Assembly (NCBI GenBank): GCA_945875435.1
Contig: CAMCKH010000010.1
Location: 1-38,964 of the forward strand
Source: an uncultured Erysipelotrichaceae bacterium
GTDB lineage: Bacteria > Bacillota_I > Bacilli_A > Erysipelotrichales > Erysipelotrichaceae
Direction of reading: 5' to 3'
Length of the DNA stretch: 38,964 nt
In this document: positions 23,732 to 31,976 of the stretch, one piece after another
Layout of the letters: every line of letters starts with the position of its first letter
How positions within the stretch are numbered: the stretch's first letter is position 1
Made by a program: the position numbers and the translations under genes
Notes under the pieces: generated by a model
Databases searched by the model: none
Told to the model about the DNA's origin: nothing
What the model saw: the letters and a program-made list of their open reading frames with translations, nothing else

Positions 23732-25102
23732 CTATATACTTCTGACAAAGTCCAACATTGAAAGATAAAATATATACATTGAATAACTATCATAGCTACA
23801 ATATTTGACAATTTCAGCTTTGATAAGTTCATTTTCTTCAAAATTATCAGCTAATTGTCTATGTTTATAAACTGCTTCCATACCATCTTTAATTACAATA
23901 TCTTGATAGCTAATTTTATTAAATGTTTCAACTAAAGTTTTTAAATCATAATTACCATTCATTTTATAATCATAAATTAAACCTTCACTTAAAACATCAC
24001 TAATATCAACCATTCTATCTAAAATACTATAAATTTTTTGACTGTATTTTGGAAAGAGTAAAGCTAACTCTTTAAGTCTTAGAGCCTCTGCTCCATTCAA
24101 GTTGTAACAAAATATAGTCCCCTTGTTTGAAATATCATTTAATAATTTCTCAATAAATTCTTTCCTACAATCTCCTTTATCTATGAAATAACTAAATTTC
24201 AAATTACCAAACTCATCAAGTTCATACATCGTGAAGCAAAAACATAAGACATCGAGTGGTTTCATTTTGTAGAAAGGGGGTAATAAATATCTATCCCATT
24301 CAAAATCAATAAAAGTAATTGGAAAACTAGTATTGTTTTTTAACCAATATTTAAGACCCAGTTTATCAATGAATATTTTCTTATCCTTCTCTGATTTTAT
24401 TCTAGCATAATTTTTAGCTGATAAATTATTAAAATCAATATTTTTTTTGTAAGCATCTTTCATAATTGAAATCGCTTTAATTTCATAAGTATTTTCATTA
24501 TTTTTTTTAATTTCATAAAGATGATTTTTATTAATACTACAATATCTTAAATGGTTATTTTTAATACTATCGATAATATTATTTCTTTCGTTTTTAAGAT
24601 AAGATTTCTTTTCAAGTAAATAATCCTTTATTTTAATTAAAGGTTTATTTTTCTTATTATAAAAAAATCTTGTTTCTTTCAAAACCTTTCCTGCTTCTAA
24701 TTTTTCTTGTCTGATATACTTTATATCTAAATTTATAAAAATAATATCATTTACTGGTACATTTAGATTTTTAAGAACTTCTAAAACATCCACATAATAA
24801 TAAACATCATCAAATTTAGGATAAGCTGTAGGATTTAAAAAATAAATATTGTAAGTTAAGTCTTTATTCTTTCTAATTAAAGGTATTTCTACTATAAAAT
24901 TACCATCATCTAATTTTACTTTAAAAAACCATTTATGTTTATTTGCACAATCAAAAAAATTACCCTCATCACAGTAAGAAGTTAATTTATATTTACTTAA
25001 AATAAGATTTTTAAAATCATAATCACATCTTAAAAAATGATTGTGGTCATTTTTATCAATATTAAGATAATCATATTTTGGTTTTCTAATAATTTTAATC
25101 AT
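23732..25102 (-). CDS. DUF2779 (UU173-type) putative nuclease
   Basis: A 456-residue protein whose second half (about 255-450) matches DUF2779. It shows ITFIDFEWD with Asp266/Glu268, CYNLNGAEALRLKELALLFP, DRMVDISD with Asp366, GNYDLKTLVETF, and KYCSYDSYSMYIFY with Asp438. The spacing of acidic residues (D-x-E ... D ... YCxxD) is that of a DEDD/RNase H-fold exonuclease. DUF2779 proteins are often attached to Cas4/RecB-like nuclease domains; the N-terminal half here is Lys/Asn/Tyr-rich with few conserved residues. The family is characteristic of Mollicutes and relatives. It lies between ymdB and hpf in an RNA-metabolism cluster. The start, 1 nt after the ymdB stop, lacks a good Shine-Dalgarno. 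Function is unknown; a DNA- or RNA-trimming role is inferred. Confidence 0.8.
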   Translation of the reverse strand: MIKIIRKPKYDYLNIDKNDHNHFLRCDYDFKNLILSKYKLTSYCDEGNFFDCANKHKWFFKVKLDDGNFIVEIPLIRKNKDLTYNIYFLNPTAYPKFDDVYYYVDVLEVLKNLNVPVNDIIFINLDIKYIRQEKLEAGKVLKETRFFYNKKNKPLIKIKDYLLEKKSYLKNERNNIIDSIKNNHLRYCSINKNHLYEIKKNNENTYEIKAISIMKDAYKKNIDFNNLSAKNYARIKSEKDKKIFIDKLGLKYWLKNNTSFPITFIDFEWDRYLLPPFYKMKPLDVLCFCFTMYELDEFGNLKFSYFIDKGDCRKEFIEKLLNDISNKGTIFCYNLNGAEALRLKELALLFPKYSQKIYSILDRMVDISDVLSEGLIYDYKMNGNYDLKTLVETFNKISYQDIVIKDGMEAVYKHRQLADNFEENELIKAEIVKYCSYDSYSMYIFYLSMLDFVRSI

Positions 25103-25103
25103 A

Positions 25104-25895
25104 CTAAGGTCTTATTTGGATTCTTTTGATATTCTTAGTTTTTTTAGTAAGATCATCAATTTCAATAACTACCGCTGAAAAAATCGCATCTCCTTCAGCT
25201 ACAGTATAATGAGTTTTGTTTTTATACACAAACGCTTCAATGCTTTCGTCAATATCTCTTCCGATAATAGAATTATAAGCTCCACACATACCTACATCGC
25301 TAATATAAGCGGTATTTTCTATCATTCTTTCATCTGCGGTTTGAATGTGAGTGTGAGTACCTACAACTACATTTATTTGATTTTTAAAATAATTCGCAAA
25401 TATTATTTTTTCTGAAGTTGCTTCAGCATGAATATCTACAAATATAATATCTAATTTATCTCTTTGTTTAATTTTATCTTCGTAAAGTAATTTTCTAATT
25501 GCTTCAAAAGGAGAAACACTTACTCCATACATAAAAACATTACCCATTACATTAATAACGCCAATTCTTAAACCATTCACATCAAAATAACGATATCCTT
25601 TACCACGATCTTTTTCTCTGTCTAAGTTAATAGGTCTTACTAAACAGTCAAGGTTATCAATGTTATTTAAAATTTCTAATTTACTAAAAGCATGATTTCC
25701 AAGAGTAATACAGTTAACTCCACAAGCTAATAATTGATTGTATATTTTAGTGGTGATCCCTTTTCCGTGCGCACTATTTTCACCATTCGCAATCACAAAA
25801 TCAATATTATATTCTTTTTTAATTCTATCTAATAAATTAAAGACGATACTGCGACCACTTTGACCAACAATATCGCCTATAAACAAAATATTCAC
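25104..25895 (-). CDS. ymdB: YmdB-family metallophosphoesterase (2',3'-cAMP phosphodiesterase)
   Basis: A 263-residue dinuclear-metal phosphoesterase. Metal ligands are visible in NILFIGDIVGQSGR, VIANGENSAHGKGIT, CITLGNHAF, FVDIHAEATSEK and VVGTHTHIQTAD, matching the B. subtilis YmdB order. YmdB influences biofilm and motility decisions, and in several species ymdB follows rny. The start is GTG at 25895, 1 nt after the rny stop, which gives the family N-terminus; there is no clear Shine-Dalgarno, so translation is probably coupled to rny. Confidence 0.95.
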   Translation of the reverse strand: MNILFIGDIVGQSGRSIVFNLLDRIKKEYNIDFVIANGENSAHGKGITTKIYNQLLACGVNCITLGNHAFSKLEILNNIDNLDCLVRPINLDREKDRGKGYRYFDVNGLRIGVINVMGNVFMYGVSVSPFEAIRKLLYEDKIKQRDKLDIIFVDIHAEATSEKIIFANYFKNQINVVVGTHTHIQTADERMIENTAYISDVGMCGAYNSIIGRDIDESIEAFVYKNKTHYTVAEGDAIFSAVVIEIDDLTKKTKNIKRIQIRP

Positions 25896-25896
25896 T

Positions 25897-27450
25897 CTAT
25901 TTTGCGATTTCTTGTGCGCGAACTTCTCTAATAATAGTAACTTTGATTTGACCAGGGTAAGTTAAATCACTTTCAATCTTTTCTTTAATTTCTCTGGCAA
26001 TTATATGCATACGCTCGTCGTTAACAATTTCTGGAACAACCATAACTCTAACTTCTCTACCAGCTTGAATCGCATAAGATTTATCGACACCTTCAAAACT
26101 ACTCGCAAGATTTTCTAATTGCTCTAATCTTTGAATGTAATTTTCAAGACCTTCATGACGTGCACCAGGTCTTCCGGCACTTAAAGCATCAGCTGCCGCA
26201 ACAATTACTGAAATTAAATGATTTGCGGGAACATCGCCATGATGTGAAGCAATCGCATTCACAACAATATCATTTTCTCCATACTTTTTAGCCAACTTAA
26301 CTCCAAGATCAACATGTGTTCCATCAACTTCAAAATCAATAGCTTTACCAATGTCATGAAGTAAACCAGCTCTTTTCGCAATTTGTTGATTAAGTCCAAG
26401 CTCTGCTGCCATCATACCAGCTAAACTCGCAACTTCCATTGAATGAGATAAGCCATTTTGCCCATAAGAATAACGATATTTCATTCTTCCAAGCAACTTG
26501 ATAAGTTCTTTATCCATCTTACCAATTTTAAGTTTAAAACAAGCCTCTTCACCTGCTTTAAACATTATTTGTTCAATCTCTAATCTAGTTTTTTCAACCA
26601 CATCTTCAATTCTTCCTGGTTGAATTCTACCATCTCTAATCAATGTTTCTAAAGAAACCCTAGCAATTTCTCTTCTAATAGGGTTAAAACAAGAAATAGA
26701 AATAACTTCTGGTGTATCATCAATAATTAAATCAACACCTGTAGCTTGTTCGATAGCTCTGATATTTCTACCTTCTCTACCGATAATTCTACCTTTCATT
26801 TCTTCGTTTGGTAAAGTTACTGTTGAAACAGTTCTTTCAGCAACCTCTTCTTGAGCATATCTTTGAATTGCACTCGCAATTATTTCTCTGCTCCTACTTT
26901 CCGCAACTAATTGTGCTTCTTCTTCTTTTTCTTTGATGAAATTGATAATTTGTCCTTCAATTTTACGCTCAACAATTTTCATCAATTCGATTTTTGCATC
27001 TTCAGCACTTAAATTAGCTACCTTTTCTAATAATACTGTTTGTCCATCAATCAATGCTTGAAGTTCTTCTTCCATTTTGCATAGTTGAATGTTTTTATCT
27101 TCCACTTTTTTTAGTTTTTGTTCAAGGTTTTTTTCTTTATTTAATAAATTATCATCACGATTATTTAAAGAATTTTCACGTCTTAAAAGTTTATTTTCAA
27201 AATCATTTAATTCACTTTTTAATTCTTTAATTTCTTTTTCTGCTTGTAATTTTAAATCGTAAACCTGTGTTTTTCCATCTAAAACAGCTTGTTTTAGAGT
27301 GTTTTTAGCTTTAATTTCAGCTTCTTCTAATACTAATTTAGCTTTTTGTCTATTTTGACTTAAACCAGAAATATTAATCAGATGCATAAATATTATTCCT
27401 GATATTAAACCTACAACTATCGCAATAATGTAAGGAATTAAATTTCGCAT
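25897..27450 (-). CDS. rny: Ribonuclease Y
   Basis: A 517-residue membrane-anchored endoribonuclease that starts mRNA decay. An N-terminal membrane helix (about 4-24) is followed by a long coiled coil (30-175), a KH domain with MKGRIIGREGRNIRAIEQ, and an HD domain with YSYGQNGLSHSMEVASLAG and the His-Asp pair in LLHDIGKAIDFE. The length equals the family norm. GGAGG lies 5 nt before the ATG. It heads the rny-ymdB-DUF2779-hpf group from its own promoter at 27480-27508. Confidence 0.97.
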   Translation of the reverse strand: MRNLIPYIIAIVVGLISGIIFMHLINISGLSQNRQKAKLVLEEAEIKAKNTLKQAVLDGKTQVYDLKLQAEKEIKELKSELNDFENKLLRRENSLNNRDDNLLNKEKNLEQKLKKVEDKNIQLCKMEEELQALIDGQTVLLEKVANLSAEDAKIELMKIVERKIEGQIINFIKEKEEEAQLVAESRSREIIASAIQRYAQEEVAERTVSTVTLPNEEMKGRIIGREGRNIRAIEQATGVDLIIDDTPEVISISCFNPIRREIARVSLETLIRDGRIQPGRIEDVVEKTRLEIEQIMFKAGEEACFKLKIGKMDKELIKLLGRMKYRYSYGQNGLSHSMEVASLAGMMAAELGLNQQIAKRAGLLHDIGKAIDFEVDGTHVDLGVKLAKKYGENDIVVNAIASHHGDVPANHLISVIVAAADALSAGRPGARHEGLENYIQRLEQLENLASSFEGVDKSYAIQAGREVRVMVVPEIVNDERMHIIAREIKEKIESDLTYPGQIKVTIIREVRAQEIAK

Positions 27451-27479
27451 ATTTTCCTCCTTAAAATAATTACAATAAA

Positions 27480-27508
27480 ATTATATATAAAAAAACAATT
27501 CTAAACAA
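27480..27508 (-). promoter_or_regulatory. Promoter of rny
   Basis: On the - strand, -35 TTGTTT (27508-27503), a 17-bp spacer and -10 TATAAT (27485-27480). The start near 27473 gives a leader of about 23 nt containing the GGAGG site. Confidence 0.75.
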
Positions 27509-27530
27509 TGTAATTATAATAATTTTTCAA

Positions 27531-27556
27531 AATAAAAGATGATTATACATCATCTT
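27531..27556 (-). terminator. Terminator of prfB, overlapping its stop codon
   Basis: An 8-bp stem, AAGATGAT (27536-27543) with ATCATCTT (27549-27556), and a 5-nt loop. On the - strand it is followed by TTATTTT. The 5' arm begins within the prfB TAA (27557-27555). Confidence 0.8.
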
Positions 27557-28652
27557 ATAGTTGATTTTTTAAATAAGAGAAAATAAATCCTTCAATTTCT
27601 CCATCCATAACCTTTTCAACATTAACTTCTTCATAGTTGCTGCGATGGTCTTTCGCAAGGGTATAAGGGCAAAAAACATAAGATCTGATTTGTGATCCCC
27701 ATTCTATAAGTTTTTGTTCGCCCTTTAAAGCATTTAATTCTTCTTTTTGTTTAGTTATTTCTATTTGATAAAGTTTTGATTTTAAAATATTTAAACAGTT
27801 TTCTTTATTTATCAACTGACTTCTTTCGCTTTGACTAGTTACCACAATTCCACTAGGAATGTGTTTCATTCTAACCGCACTATCAACTTTATTAACGTTT
27901 TGTCCACCAGCTCCAGAACTTCTCATTGTGCTGATTTCTAAATCTTTTTCATCAATTTTAATATCAATTTCATTATTAAATTCAGGGGTTACTTCAACAC
28001 TCGCAAAAGATGTGTGTCTTCTGTTGGAAGAATCAAAAGGAGAAATTCTAACTAAACGATGAACTCCGCTCTCCGCCTTTAAATAACCATAAGCCATTTC
28101 ACCCTTAATAAGTATTGAACAAGATTTAATACCTGCTTCTAATCCTTCTTCATAATCTAAAATTTCAAAGCTATAACCATTTTTAGCAGCATATCTTTGA
28201 TACATTCTAAGCAGCATATTAGCCCAATCTTGACTTTCAGTTCCACCAGCACCGGGATGAATACTTAAAATCGCATTAGATCTATCATAGTCTTCTTTTA
28301 ATAAAACTAAAATTTCATAATCTTCAAATCTTTTATTAGTTACTAAAAACTCTTCTAAAATTAATTCATACATTTCTTTGTCATAATTTTTATGAAGATC
28401 TTCAACACTACTTTTTAAATCATTTAACTGCTTAAATAATTCTTCATACTCACCAACTAATTTTTTGTAAGCATTGTTTTCTTTAATTATTCTAGTAGCT
28501 ACCTTGTTGTCAGACCAAAAGTTTGTATCATTTTGTTTATTTTCAAGAATATTAATTTTGTTTTTTAAAAGTTCAATATCTAAACTAGTGCCAAGTTCTA
28601 ATAATTTCTTTAAATTATTATTAATAGTTGTTTTGACTTCAAATATTTCCAT
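27555..28652 (-). CDS. prfB: Peptide chain release factor 2
   Basis: A 365-residue class I release factor for UAA and UGA. The anticodon-like SPF tripeptide is present in RLVRISPFDSSNRRHTSF, and the GGQ catalytic loop in MRSSGAGGQNVNKVDSAVR. The N-terminal sequence continues without a break through GTSLDIELLKNK, so the usual programmed +1 frameshift (CUUUGA) is absent and no autoregulation by UGA is expected. Its presence and the TGA stops nearby show that UGA is a stop codon here. It starts 1 nt after the secA stop, as in many Firmicutes. Confidence 0.96.
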   Translation of the reverse strand: MEIFEVKTTINNNLKKLLELGTSLDIELLKNKINILENKQNDTNFWSDNKVATRIIKENNAYKKLVGEYEELFKQLNDLKSSVEDLHKNYDKEMYELILEEFLVTNKRFEDYEILVLLKEDYDRSNAILSIHPGAGGTESQDWANMLLRMYQRYAAKNGYSFEILDYEEGLEAGIKSCSILIKGEMAYGYLKAESGVHRLVRISPFDSSNRRHTSFASVEVTPEFNNEIDIKIDEKDLEISTMRSSGAGGQNVNKVDSAVRMKHIPSGIVVTSQSERSQLINKENCLNILKSKLYQIEITKQKEELNALKGEQKLIEWGSQIRSYVFCPYTLAKDHRSNYEEVNVEKVMDGEIEGFIFSYLKNQL

Positions 28653-28653
28653 A

Positions 28654-30987
28654 TTAATTTTCTATATTAATCTTTAAATTAATGCAAGTTAAAACAACTT
28701 CATAAGCAATAGTTTCCAGCATTTCATTAAACATATCATATCCTTCTGAAATATATGCTCTTAAAGGATTATCTTGTGCATAAGATCTTAAATGAATACC
28801 ACTTCTAAGTTTATCCATTATATCAATATGATTTACCCAAGCTCTATCAATAGTTTTTAAAACTATCGTTTTTTCAATTTCAAAAATTTCATTTTCAATA
28901 ATCTTAGTTTTATCTACGTATTCGTTATATATTTTATCAATTAAAATATTTTTAACTGTACTTACGTCTTTATCCAAAATCTCATTTTTAATTGTTTCAT
29001 TTAAATTAAATTTTTTAATTAAACTATCACAACCTTCAGATTTTACAATTAAATTCTTATTGCTTTGTTCCGCCACAGTATCAACAACTGCTGAAATAGC
29101 ACGCACAAACATATTATTGATAATATCTTTAATATTTTCATTTTCTAAAATCGCATTTCTTTGTTCATAAATTGTTTCTCTTTGTTGTCTCAAAACATCA
29201 TCATAATCCAATAAAGTTTTACGAACATCAAAATTAGTACCCTCAACTCTTTTTTGAGCACCAGAGATAGCTTTTGTAATAACTGAATTTTCAATAGCCT
29301 CATCATCCATTAAACTAAACATCGCCTGCATACGCTCACTACCAAAACGAACCATAAGTTCATCTTCCAACGAAACATAAAATCTACTATAACCAGGATC
29401 TCCTTGTCTACCACTTCTACCTCTAAGCTGATTGTCTATTCTTCGTGATTCATGTCTTTCGCTACCAATAACCGCAAGTCCACCAAGAGCTTTAACTTCA
29501 TCATTAATTTTAATATCAGTACCACGTCCTGCCATATTTGTAGCGATAGTAACTGAACCTTTTATTCCAGCCCTAGATACAATTTCCGCTTCTCTAGCAT
29601 GGTTTTTAGCATTCAATACTTCATGTTTTATCTTTCTGCTTGTAAGATATTTTGATAAAAGTTCCGATGTTTCAACACTAATAGTACCTAAAAGTACTGG
29701 TTGACCAGTTTGGTGAAGTCTAATAACTTCATTAATAATTGCGTTATATTTTGCTTTTTGAGTTCCATAAACTAAATCAGGATAATCTATTCTAGCTATC
29801 GGTTTGTTTGTAGGAACTGGTAAAACTCGCATATTATAAATACTTAAAAACTCTTCTTCTTCAGTTTTTGCAGTACCTGTCATACCAGCTAATTTATCAT
29901 AAAGTCTAAAGAAATTTTGATAAGTAATAGTTGCGAGAGTTACTGTTTCTTGTGCCACCTTTAAACCTTCTTTAGCTTGAATAGCTTGGTGCAAACCATC
30001 GCTATACTCTCTTCCTGGCATTTTACGACCAGTGTTTTGATCAACGATTATAACTTCATTTTCTTCAACTACATATTCAACATCATTTCTCATAATATAG
30101 TTAGCTTTTAATGCTTGATTAATATGATGAACTAAATTGGTATGTTCTATTGAATAAATGTTGTTTAAACCGAAGGCTTTTTCAGCTTTCAAAACGCCTT
30201 CTTCCGTTAAACTAACACCTCTACCCTTAACATCAATTTCATAGTCTATATCATTTTTTAATTTCTTAACAAATTTATCACTATCTATATAAAGATTTGC
30301 GGTTTGTTTAGCACCACCAGAAATGATGAGTGGTGTTCTTGATTCATCAATCAAAATACTGTCAACTTCATCAACTAAGGCGAAATTTAATTTTCTTAAA
30401 ACTCTATCCTCAACCCTAGTAACCATATTATCTCTAAGATAATCAAAACCAAGTTCAGAGTTAGTGGTATAAGTGATATCACATTCATAAGCAGCTCTTT
30501 TTTGAGCAGGTGAAAGTTGTCTTAAATTAAGACCAACAGTTAATCCTAAAAATTTATGAATGCTTCCCATCCAAGCAGAATCTCTTTCAGCTAGATATTC
30601 ATTAACAGTAACAATATGAACACCTTTACCACTTAACGCATTAAGATATACTGGTAAAACAGAAGTTAAGGTTTTACCTTCACCAGTTCTCATTTCGGCA
30701 ATATCACCACGATGTAAAATAACACCACCCATAAGTTGCACAAAATAAGGATATTCATTAATAACTCTTTTTGCGGCTTCTCTAACAGTTGCGAATGCTT
30801 CAACTAAAATATCATCAAGAGTTTCGCCATTTTGTATTCTTTTCTTAAATTCAACAGTTTTTTGTTTCAAATCATCATCGCTTAAATTTGAATATTCATC
30901 TTTTAAATCATCAATTTTTTTACAAGTTTTTTCTATTTCACTTAATATTCTTTTATCTTGATTAAATAGTTTTAATAAAAAATTCAT
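28654..30987 (-). CDS. secA: Preprotein translocase ATPase SecA
   Basis: A 777-residue motor of the Sec pathway. Walker A is MRTGEGKTL (99-107), with DEVDSILIDESRTPL as the DEAD-type motif, TNSELGFDYLRDN, MTGTAKTEEEEF, TNMAGRGTDIKI and RRIDNQLRGRSGRQGDPG. It ends at the helical scaffold/wing region without the usual C-terminal zinc-binding tail that contacts SecB and lipids, a form seen in Mollicutes and some Gram-positives. GGAGGT lies before the ATG. It is transcribed together with prfB. Confidence 0.97.
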   Translation of the reverse strand: MNFLLKLFNQDKRILSEIEKTCKKIDDLKDEYSNLSDDDLKQKTVEFKKRIQNGETLDDILVEAFATVREAAKRVINEYPYFVQLMGGVILHRGDIAEMRTGEGKTLTSVLPVYLNALSGKGVHIVTVNEYLAERDSAWMGSIHKFLGLTVGLNLRQLSPAQKRAAYECDITYTTNSELGFDYLRDNMVTRVEDRVLRKLNFALVDEVDSILIDESRTPLIISGGAKQTANLYIDSDKFVKKLKNDIDYEIDVKGRGVSLTEEGVLKAEKAFGLNNIYSIEHTNLVHHINQALKANYIMRNDVEYVVEENEVIIVDQNTGRKMPGREYSDGLHQAIQAKEGLKVAQETVTLATITYQNFFRLYDKLAGMTGTAKTEEEEFLSIYNMRVLPVPTNKPIARIDYPDLVYGTQKAKYNAIINEVIRLHQTGQPVLLGTISVETSELLSKYLTSRKIKHEVLNAKNHAREAEIVSRAGIKGSVTIATNMAGRGTDIKINDEVKALGGLAVIGSERHESRRIDNQLRGRSGRQGDPGYSRFYVSLEDELMVRFGSERMQAMFSLMDDEAIENSVITKAISGAQKRVEGTNFDVRKTLLDYDDVLRQQRETIYEQRNAILENENIKDIINNMFVRAISAVVDTVAEQSNKNLIVKSEGCDSLIKKFNLNETIKNEILDKDVSTVKNILIDKIYNEYVDKTKIIENEIFEIEKTIVLKTIDRAWVNHIDIMDKLRSGIHLRSYAQDNPLRAYISEGYDMFNEMLETIAYEVVLTCINLKINIEN

Positions 30988-31031
30988 AAAACCTCCATAA
31001 CAATATAATTATTTTAACACATTTTATTAAC

Positions 31032-31053
31032 TAAAAAACAGGTTTCCCTGTTT
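31032..31053 (-). terminator. Terminator of the csp gene
   Basis: A 7-bp stem, AAACAGG (31036-31042) with CCTGTTT (31047-31053), and a 4-nt loop; on the - strand it is followed by TTTT. A 13-bp palindrome around the csp stop (31061-31073) lies just before it. Confidence 0.85.
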
Positions 31054-31070
31054 GTTTTATTAGTGATTCA

Positions 31071-31271
31071 CTAAATTTTTTTAACTTTGTATGCTTTTAG
31101 GCCTTTTTCTTCTTCTTTAAGTTCAAATTCAACATCTGCACCTTCATCGATAATTTTAAAGCCTTCCATCAAAATATCAGAAAAATGGAAGAAAATATCT
31201 TTTTTATTTCCTTCAACTTCGATAAAACCAAAGCCTTTTTCTTTATGGAATTTTTTTACTTTTCCTGTCAT
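31071..31271 (-). CDS. Cold shock domain protein
   Basis: A 66-residue single-stranded nucleic-acid binding protein with RNP1 KGFGFIEV and RNP2 DIFFHFS, the standard CspA OB-fold motifs. It opens [15 protein letters not shown]. Such proteins act as RNA chaperones and antiterminators. GGAGAG lies before the ATG. It has its own extended -10 promoter at the end of comFC and its own terminator, so it is a single-gene unit. Confidence 0.95.
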   Translation of the reverse strand: MTGKVKKFHKEKGFGFIEVEGNKKDIFFHFSDILMEGFKIIDEGADVEFELKEEEKGLKAYKVKKI

Positions 31272-31291
31272 TGCTCTCTCCTATCATTACT

Positions 31292-31300
31292 ATTATATCA
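31292..31300 (-). promoter_or_regulatory. Extended -10 promoter of csp, built on the comFC stop codon
   Basis: On the - strand, TGATATAAT (31300-31292) is an extended -10 element (TGnTATAAT). Its TGA is exactly the stop codon of comFC (31300-31298). No good -35 sits 17 bp upstream, as is usual for extended -10 promoters. The leader is about 14 nt and carries GGAGAG. Confidence 0.7.
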
Positions 31301-31912
31301 CACTTTTTGCCAAAAGCTATTATATGAAATAATTAGTGCTTTTGTTTTAATGTTTTTTAACTTTAAAATCTTGTAACAAGCCATAATTGTAGCAGAACTA
31401 GTAACAACATCATCAACTAATAATACTTTTTTGGGTATTTTAATATTTTCTTTTAAAAATATGTGGTTTTTAATTTTAGCTCTATCTTTAAAATTCAAAT
31501 TATTTTGATTATAATTCCCATCTTTATAAAATAAATCTATTTTTTCTAATTTTAATTCTTTAAAAATCATTTCTAAATGATTAAAACCTCTTCTTTTAAA
31601 ATTGTCAAAAGAACTTGGAACGTAACTGATAGTGTAATTAAAATATTTTAATTTTAAATACAATAATTTATCTCTAATAAAAACAGGGTATAGTGCTTCA
31701 TCATAAAGTTCTTTATAACTTAAAAGCAATAATTTAAAATTTTCTTCATATAGATAAAAACTTTCAACCTTTAAATCTTCAATTAAAAAATTTTGTGGTT
31801 TAAAAACTAAACTACTCCGACATTTTTTACAAAGACAATCATCATATACTAAATATTCAAATAAATTTAGATTGTGATATAAAAAATCATCACATTTTAA
31901 ACATCTTTTCAT
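31298..31912 (-). CDS. comFC: ComF family protein (phosphoribosyltransferase fold)
   Basis: A 204-residue protein. An N-terminal zinc-ribbon-like Cys set (CLKCDDF ... DDCLCKKC) is followed by a phosphoribosyltransferase domain with the PRPP motif VLLVDDVVTSSATIMAC and the upstream YVPSSFDNFKRRGFNHLEMI region. ComFC is needed for natural transformation in several Firmicutes, although the family is also kept in non-competent species. No comFA or hpf partner is adjacent; in B. subtilis comFC is near yvyD. The start has no Shine-Dalgarno sequence and lies about 50 bp after the ATPase terminator. It ends in TGA. Confidence 0.88.
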   Translation of the reverse strand: MKRCLKCDDFLYHNLNLFEYLVYDDCLCKKCRSSLVFKPQNFLIEDLKVESFYLYEENFKLLLLSYKELYDEALYPVFIRDKLLYLKLKYFNYTISYVPSSFDNFKRRGFNHLEMIFKELKLEKIDLFYKDGNYNQNNLNFKDRAKIKNHIFLKENIKIPKKVLLVDDVVTSSATIMACYKILKLKNIKTKALIISYNSFWQKV

Positions 31913-31945
31913 ATTTAATTATTGATTTTAAAACTAAAAAATCCT

Positions 31946-31976
31946 AAAAAAAGATGAATTAATTTTAATTCATCTT
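31946..31976 (-). terminator. Terminator of the P-type ATPase, overlapping its last codons
   Basis: A 12-bp perfect stem, AAGATGAATTAA (31951-31962) with TTAATTCATCTT (31965-31976), and a 2-nt centre; the - strand continues TTTTTTT. The 5' arm in the RNA includes the last sense codons (Met-Asn) and the TAA stop of the ATPase. Confidence 0.88.

Noticed and set aside
31061-31073. 13-bp palindrome at the csp stop as an operator
   Set aside because: It lies at the 3' end of the gene just before the terminator, with no promoter to control.
31298-31912. Natural competence locus
   Set aside because: comFC alone is widespread in non-competent bacteria, and no comFA, comE or comG genes are in the window.
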